Part shown: positions 57,877 to 64,000 of the stretch, in pieces | Layout: every line of letters starts with the position of its first letter | Position numbering within the stretch: position 1 is the first letter of the stretch | From: Rhynchonema sp. JSB1_4 | Lineage: Eukaryota; Nematoda; Chromadorea; Monhysterida; Xyalidae | NCBI GenBank assembly: GCA_030248065.1 | Contig: JASAMV010003776.1 | Span: forward strand, 1-64,000 | Direction: 5' to 3' | Length of the DNA: 64,000 nt | Translations under genes and position numbers: made by a program | Notes under the pieces: model-generated | What the model was told of the DNA's origin: nothing | Database searches by the model: none | What the model saw: only the letters and a program-made list of their open reading frames with translations

Positions 57877-60599
57877 TCAACAACAAGCGACATCATCGCA
57901 AATGCGATCAGCGATCTGCATGTAGTCAGTGGTGTCGTACATATTCGCTGCATCCAATCGATTCGTGATTCGATACAAATGATAATTGATGGGAACGAAC
58001 GGTTGGTTGACCGGTAGTCCGATTGTGATCACCTGATCAACCTGTTCAGCTAGTTGAGTGGCTGTAGTGAATGGCACCGGACAGCAATTCACCGCTGAGT
58101 CCCAGCTGGAAAGAGAACGCTCGTATCGTCTAACCACGAGCTCATGAGACGCATGTTACGGTTCTACGTGTTTCGAAACTTTTCGAAAACAAGAGAAAGA
58201 GATATCGACTATGCATAAGCACGACCAATTTCTCTTTCTTTTGTTTTCGAAATGTTTCGAAACACGTGGAACCGTAACAGTCGTCTCATGAGCTGGTGGT
58301 TGGACAATACAATTATGGTATGCGCGATTGCGATCGAATATCGATACTATCTTGGTCACCACATGGCCCCTTCTGATCACCGATATGATGTTTCGAAACT
58401 TTTTTGTACAACTATATTTTCGGCAACGGCTACAGCGGACGACATCACTAAATCTTGAAACGTCATGAGGTCGAAACATCTGAATGGGATAAAAATTTAT
58501 AAGGGCGCCCTTAGTCATAGTGGAAAATGGAAATGGAAATGCAAAAAATAATCCATGTCCAAGTTTTCCATTTCCATTTTCCAGTATGACTAAGGGCATA
58601 TTGGAAAATGGAAAATGGAAATGAAACTGCAGCAGTCATGTTTTGACATGTGACAAAAGCATTTTCTGTTCCACCCAATTCTCGGCAGCTGATTGGTCAG
58701 ATTTCACACAGAAAATGTTTTGTTTCATTTCCATTTTCCATTTTCCAGTATGCCCTTAGTCATAATGGAAATGGAAATGGAAAACTTGGACGGACATAGA
58801 ATATTTTTTGCATTTCCATTTCCATTTTCCACTATGACTAAGGGCGCCCTAACGATATTCACTCACTATCCCTCAGAAATCAATATCACATAAGTGCTTG
58901 CGTCCGATCGACGTTGACTTGGTACGAGCACGTGGGTCATCGCCATTTTCAGACCGCTGAAAGCAACAAATCCGCACCTGCTAATTTGAAACATCAGCTC
59001 GTTCATTTTTGAAACATCAAAAACACTGACTAGTCAATATCAGAGATGCCATTCACTTGAAGTGGATTGATGCTGTTCACGATCTGTTCAATTTCGCTCT
59101 GCGAATTGTGATCCATCAAACTGAATGCCACAGCTGTTCGCTCGTCGGGGCTGCTGCAAAACAACTGGCTCACGTCCAGGTATAGGGTGATATTTTCGAA
59201 AACGGTGTAAAGGTCAGTTGGGTGTGAAGGTCGGTGGAAAGCTCGGTCGACAGCACACTGTGGATAGACCTCGGTGTAAACATGAAACATTCTACGTTAA
59301 TATAGTGTTTCCTTTTTATGCAAGTCAAAGGAAACAAGCTATCCCACGTTATAACTCAACTCCAGTTTGGGGTCGAGATTTCAGAAACCAATGAAAGAGA
59401 TTAAGAATGTGTCCTTGTTAATCCAAGCACGACACTCAGCAGCAAACATGGTGAAATGTTTCATTGACATGCTGGCAGTGCACACGCACAAAGCTCACAG
59501 TGAGCATGTGAAACATTGTTGTTGTTAGATTCCACAGGCAAACTTTGACACGTTTTTGCCAGCTGCTTGATTGAATCGAAATTGTAATCTCGACCTCAAC
59601 TAGAAGTTCAGTTATAACACGGGCCCGCGCGTTTCCTTGGACCAAGAAAAACAGGAAACACTATAACAGGCAATGTTTCACGTTTACACCGAGCTACGCC
59701 GACCGAGCTTTCGACCGAATTTTACACCGACCTTTACGCCCAACTGACCTTTACACCGTTTCGAAAATTCCACCCATAGTATGTATATTTCCAAATTCGC
59801 TGCTGCACAGTAAACCACGCCCCATACATACTGTGGTTAATGTCACGTTCTAAACACGAACGCTAACCACGCGCACAGATCTGAAACATTGCGCCTGGCC
59901 GGCTGGCAAGCTGCACGTGTGGCTGTTGCCCGAATGTTTCAAAGGTTGACTTTCGGGTTTAGAACTTGACATTAACTATGGGGCGTACTTTACTGTGCGG
60001 TCACGAATTTGGAAATTTACTATACGATCAAAATAAATGTTAAGGGCGGACTCGTGTTTTTAAATCATCCGGAATCCTTGCATACGGAAATATCAAAACA
60101 TTTCCGGTGTCCGGAATAAAAATGTTTCCGAGATTTCGCAAAATTTTCCTTGCCAGTATTCCGGATTTGATCTGTCCGGACTCGATTTAGGGCACGCACC
60201 TGAAATGGACAAACGCCGCGTGGTTACAGGACTGGCTGATGTTGAGCTGGGCGGTTAGATTCGTCATAATTTGAAAGGTCTGCAAATTTATGTGATCAAA
60301 TATCGCGCTGAACACATTTTTTCACATTATGTTTGTTCAAGCAAGATCCACCGAAATAAACCAACTAACAAACCGATTGGATATCGCGACCCAAACGCTC
60401 AGATGTCTCAACCACGAAAACGATGTCGGCGTAGCCTACGTATAATGATCGTGTGCGGGTGCGGGAAATGTGCAACAGGTGCAGACTATGGAACCTTTTC
60501 TATTGTGGTGCTGAAACCGATTAAACCGTTACTCACGTGGTTGTGATTGTGCTTGAATACCGGTGGTCATCAACACGACAGCAAACAACACGTGGATAA
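57877..60599 (-). CDS. Secreted VWA-domain protein
   Basis: Exons: possible signal exon 60599-60537 (VIHVLFAVVLMTTGIQAQ), 60499-60374, 60279-60200, 59153-59031, 58956-58867, 58105-57877 (stop). From exon 2 onward the splice phases join without a break. The VWA fold is complete: first strand YADIVFVVETSERLG; FQIMTNLTAQLNIS; FVHFSSPDERTAVAFSLMD; NGISDIDYGLKMAMTHVL; STYVILISEG; last part VDQVITIGLPVNQPFVPINY, then DTTDYMQIADRICDDVACC at the C-terminus. VWA domains are extracellular adhesion or ligand modules that bind through a metal site. Here the MIDAS DxSxS is ExSER, so metal binding is probably lost. The family is clear; the partner and role are unknown. Introns hold a Harbinger-like MITE (58503), a GGGTG MITE with a nested element (59185) and a further TA MITE (about 59780). 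The phase of the signal exon does not fit and its link is tentative. Confidence 0.82.
58503..58849. mobile_element. Harbinger-like MITE, copy 2
   Basis: GGGCGCCCTTAGTCATAGTG and complement, perfect TAA on both sides (58500-58502, 58850-58852). It lies in the last intron of the VWA gene, 17 bp from the splice donor. Confidence 0.85.
59185..59775. mobile_element. GGGTG fold-back MITE, copy d, interrupted
   Basis: Same family as 22184, 36971 and 55689; ATA duplicated (59182-59184, 59776-59778). Split at 59303-59663 by another MITE. It lies in the VWA gene intron just upstream of exon 59153-59031. Confidence 0.88.
59303..59663. mobile_element. TA-flanked MITE (TAGTGTTTCC) nested in the GGGTG MITE
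   Basis: TAGTGTTTCC and GGAAACACTA at the ends, TA outside (59301-59302, 59664-59665). The empty site GTTAATAACAGG is visible in the sister copies at about 37080 and 55800. Confidence 0.9.
59779..60024. mobile_element. Small inverted-repeat MITE (ATTTCCAAATTCG)
   Basis: TATATTTCCAAATTCG near the left and CGAATTTGGAAATTTACTATA at the right, with inner inverted blocks (GCACAGTAAA, CGCCCCATA). TA flanks are plausible. It abuts the GGGTG MITE. Confidence 0.65.
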
Positions 60600-61684
60600 C
60601 TGCAATTAGCAAAAGCTTGTATTGTTTTAAATTTCTAGATAAAGTATTAAAATGTAGACACATTTGGTTTACCAAAAGGTTCCATCTGAATCGACAAGTT
60701 TAGCAGAACACGAATTCTGGATTAGTGAATAGGAACAGGCAAAAATTGGGAACATTCACTCGACAGCAAGGTGCACAACGGAAACCATAATAACTTTCTA
60801 AGTGAGTTTCAACTCAATTTATATCACATTTTTGTTGTTCTAAGGTGTTGTTCACTTCCAGAGCAAGCTGATAACGGATCACGGGAGGCGTTACCGCGAC
60901 TGGTGTGACCTTTGTTATCAGTCACGAATTTGGTGTTTGTTTTTGCAATTTCTCTTATGACTGCGTGCGACTAAAAAACCAAGTGCGAAAGATTAAGGAT
61001 CTTATTGTTCACCGACACAGTGACTTGCTGCTACATATACCTTGTTGAAATTTTCATCTTGTTCGATGACTGACAGTTTTTTTGCGCCTGGGGTATCGTC
61101 AAATTCTGATGTGCAAACATGTCACTTTTCTGGTCAATTTGCTCTCAGATTTTTCCACATGAAACATCATGCAATCAAGCCTGGTCCTGAGTCTATAGTT
61201 ACAAAAACCAGAAAATAGGTATCTACCCATGCGTGTCGTAAAGCACTTTCAAACTACAGGTGAACCTTTTGAGACACCCTATTGACAAACAAAGCGCCGT
61301 TGGGGAACTGCTGAAATTTGATGACATAAAAAACACTTGTTTCAGTGTGTCGAAGCTCGGTATGTTGACATACATTAGGACAGCATATGGACACAAGAGG
61401 AAAACCATTAAACTCATTTTTTCCCAAACATCTCGTGACGTAACGTTTCAGAATCAGCTGCGGTTGCCGTTTGTGTACAATAAAACCGGAAACTGATGTT
61501 GTTAGTTCCTAAGTAACCAAAACAGCTTCCGGCGTTCGCATGCAGTAAACCTAGAAAACGATCACCTCTATTCAGACAAGTCAGCTGTTGCAATGTATTC
61601 TAGGTAGTTCCCATCCCATAATGTATCGTCATCATCATAATTGACGAACGGGCATTTTATGCAACTTTACCGCCTAAAGTAGCC
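60600..61684. other. Unassigned stretch between VWA and GPCR genes
   Basis: Divergent intergenic region: the VWA gene runs left and the GPCR gene right, so both promoters should lie here. The plus ORF at 61260-61496 has no recognised domain. Confidence 0.4.
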
Positions 61685-63065
61685 ATGAACAGCTCGGTCC
61701 CAGAGCCCGAATGGTGGACGGCGCGAGTTCCGGAGCCGGAACCGGAGCACGAACCAGAACCGGAACCCGAAGCAACATTGCTTGAATCAAATCGTCCGAT
61801 TGTGTATGTGATCGTCTGTGTGACCTGGATCTCGTTGATAATCACCGGGAACCTATGGGTGGTCGTTTCCATCATACGCACGAAACTGCAAAGAAAGGTA
61901 GAATTAATGAATAACCTCATCTTTATGTAAATTCAGGCGGACAATTGCGATAACTTTCCTTTCTTCAGACGGTCGATGCAATAAGTGACCGCCCACTTCG
62001 AATGTGTACACTCAAAACCAAACCCCATCTGATGTTTCAGAACGTCGTCTACCTGTACGTCATGTCGGTGTCCGTCTCCTCCATGCTCATCGCTCTACTC
62101 GTGCTGCCCGTCTATCTCGTGTCGTTGGTTGGCGTTCTCACAAGTACGCATACATATGGGCTCCCTTATAATCGGAGAAATTTTTATTAATGCAAAAAAT
62201 GAGAAAAAATAATACGAAAATTCATAGGTTGGCTGTGCAAACTGTGCCATTTCACACTGGATCTGTGTGTCAGCGCCAACACGCTATCGCAAATGGCCGG
62301 CGCGTACTTTGAATGGCAGAATAGTGTGAAAGGTATACATAATTTAGGATTTAGCAGAGGAATACAGTCTATATTGACCATTTTCTGTGTGACCCTCTAT
62401 ATGGTGAACAGTTTTTTCAACGCGGTTTTGGTCCCGATCTGCCGTCAGCCTCGTAATTTTTCCCTCTCACTCAACATTACGGTGGACTTTTGTGACAAAA
62501 ATGGCCGATCCATGTCACGATAGAGGGTAGAGACTGTAATCGGGTCAAAACATTCGTGGAAATGCATTTGAGCGAAGCAACAAAACCTTTTGCAGCCAAA
62601 CCACTCAGCTACCGCAACCACGCGTTTCGTTTGGCCCTTTTATGGCTGTTGGCCTTCCTGTTCTCATTCTCATCTGCGTTCGAGTACGATTTTCTGGCCA
62701 AAACCGGCCAATGCGGTCTGAATGTCCCACCGAGCGTGATGAAAGGGGTCAAACTGTCTCACATGATTCGAAACACGCTCATTCACCCGCTGTTCACAAT
62801 TGTGATTAATCTGCGAACCATCTGTAGTCCATCGGTGAATAGGAAAATTGCGATCTCGCTGCTGACTTTGAGCATTTCCTACGTTTTGCTGTCGGTTCCT
62901 TTAACCGTTTTCGATTTTTGTGTTGTTTTGGGAGAGGTGCATGTGTTCGACCACATTCGCACCGATTTTCAACTGTTGGCGTTCGCATATGAATGGTTCT
63001 CGGTGGTCGTGTTTCTCTGCTTTGATCGCTCGATTCGCAATGCTTGCTTTTGTCGCACACAATAG
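61685..63065 (+). CDS. Rhodopsin-like (class A) GPCR, divergent
   Basis: Exons: 61685-61897, 61969-62143, 62228-62303, 62531-63065 (TAG). The N-terminus has a Pro-Glu repeat (PEPEPEHEPEPEPE). TM1 (VYVIVCVTWISLIITGNLWV, with the conserved GN), TM2 (LYVMSVSVSSMLIALLVLPV), SWLCKLC and TM3 with an acidic residue (FTLDLCVSANTLSQMAG), TM4 with the conserved Trp (FRLALLWLLAFLFSF), TM6 (ISLLTLSISYVLLSVPLTVF) and TM7 (LLAFAYEWFSVVVFLCF). Motifs are eroded: CNRV in place of DRY, LSVP instead of CWxP, SVVVF instead of NPxxY. The TM3 Cys...Asp layout is amine-receptor-like. The exon 3 donor could also be 29 nt later (62332), which would change the end of TM3. The ligand is unknown and coupling may be altered. 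Confidence 0.78.
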
Positions 63066-64000
63066 GTTTTTGTACATATCAATTTGTTGATTTTATACCA
63101 TATGGTCCATGTCCATACGTTGGTAAAGGCAAACTACGTCAACACGAGCCCGATTTCGCAGCTGGCAGAATAGTGAAACATTCATACGTGGCTACTTACT
63201 TGGGAAATGTTACACGTTGAAGAATACAAAGCGGAGCATAATGATTTTCTCTTTCTATTCGCTTGGAATACACACCACCTTCGAAATCGGGCTCGTGTTG
63301 GCGTAGTTTGCCTTTATATTCATAATGCACCTTAGCAGGCTTTCGGTATGGATATGACGTGAGCGCTTGCGTTCCAATCATATCGTAGAATTTGAACACC
63401 AAAACGAATGATCTTGATTGATTTGTGTATTACTATGACTGGCATTTGTTTGGATTTCATTTTTCCAGATTTTTCGCTCTCTTTATAACATTTCGAACCT
63501 TGGCTCTGCCCACACACTGTAACTATCCGTATCCATTTTTATCTGTTCTCGTTTTGTAATATATTGGTGCGCCAGCGACGGCGGCCACTCATTGCTGATT
63601 AAATACTCATATAAAAATAGCATCAGCTGGACATCAGACAAACATTGACGGTGCCACAAGTCAGGTGCAGGCTCCACCAAAGACCAAACAAAAAAAAATC
63701 CTGGAAAAAAAAAACCAAACCAAAAAAAAAACCAAACCGAACATTTTCGATTATCATGCTTTGTGTTTCGGGTCAGGTTAAAACAAACAAAAAAAAAAAA
63801 AAAAGCTAAGGGAAACAGCAAACCTTGAATTATTAATAATGAAATTACCGCCAAGTTTCCACAATGCCTGAATAGAAATTCATAAATATGACTAACGTCA
63901 TTGTTGAGTGCACCAACATACCGTATATTTCTTCGAAATTATCCCATTAAACGTTGTTATTGTGTTTGTTCCAGGTCAGTGAACCATGACGGCTCGTGCG
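63066..64000. other. 3' flank of the GPCR gene, no further gene seen
   Basis: Contains an inverted pair (AAACTACGTCAACACGAGCC near 63130; complement near 63290, GGCTCGTGTTGGCGTAGTTT) enclosing about 170 bp, which may be another small MITE, and A-rich runs near 63690-63800. Confidence 0.45.

Noticed and set aside
57378..57968. 196-codon plus ORF as a gene
   Set aside because: Its 3' part overlaps the well-supported last VWA exon on the other strand, and no domain is visible.

Overview
The window is animal nuclear DNA, not bacterial. Genes are split into short exons with GT-AG introns, many of them 50-100 bp. The recognisable products are metazoan: cys-loop receptors, a DEG/ENaC channel, a class A GPCR, a VWA protein and a C6orf120-type secreted protein. 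More than half of the sequence is non-autonomous transposons. A nematode or other compact invertebrate fits best: small introns, non-alpha cys-loop subunits in tandem, and three tracts of degenerate TTAGGC-like repeat (about 3.8, 41.4 and 47.2 kb). The sequence does not prove this placement.

Layout. 0-4 kb: MITEs (hAT, TA-flanked and Harbinger-like). 4.0-5.3 kb, minus: part of a DEG/ENaC channel. 6.6-7.6 kb: a 1 kb fold-back element. 8.1-10.4 kb, minus: a UPF0669/C6orf120 gene with two related hAT-type MITEs in its intron. 10.9 kb: a lone EGF-like exon. 12.6-15.6 kb, minus: an RRM RNA-binding protein gene and unassigned exons. 15.9-23.5 kb: a mosaic of nested repeats around a retroelement integrase remnant. 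23.9-36.2 kb: a giant imperfect palindrome; each arm was about 3.63 kb before later, independent insertions (a hAT element in one arm; a 5S-rRNA-derived SINE and a 3 kb composite insertion in the other). 37.2-40.9 kb, plus: two tandem single-macrodomain genes. 41.7-44.7 and 50.8-53.3 kb, minus: two paralogous cys-loop channel genes, separated by a 4 kb fold-back transposon whose ends are inverted minisatellite arrays. 53.7-57.8 kb: MITEs and unassigned sequence. 57.9-60.6 kb, minus: a secreted VWA-domain gene carrying nested MITEs in its introns. 61.7-63.1 kb, plus: a divergent rhodopsin-like GPCR.

The genes do not form a pathway. Membrane signalling proteins (DEG/ENaC, two cys-loop subunits, GPCR) and local tandem duplications (receptors, macrodomains) dominate. 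The strongest new observations are the order of insertions readable from target-site duplications, the 5S-derived SINE in one palindrome arm, the macrodomain pair with complementary loss of ligand loops, the 18-nt shift of an intron between the receptor paralogues, and a tRNA-like sequence that fills an intron and carries its splice acceptor.

Limits: exon borders were placed by eye from splice consensus, frame and family motifs. First exons and several junctions are unresolved. Family names for MITEs rest on terminal repeats and target-site duplications only; no transposase was found for any of them.
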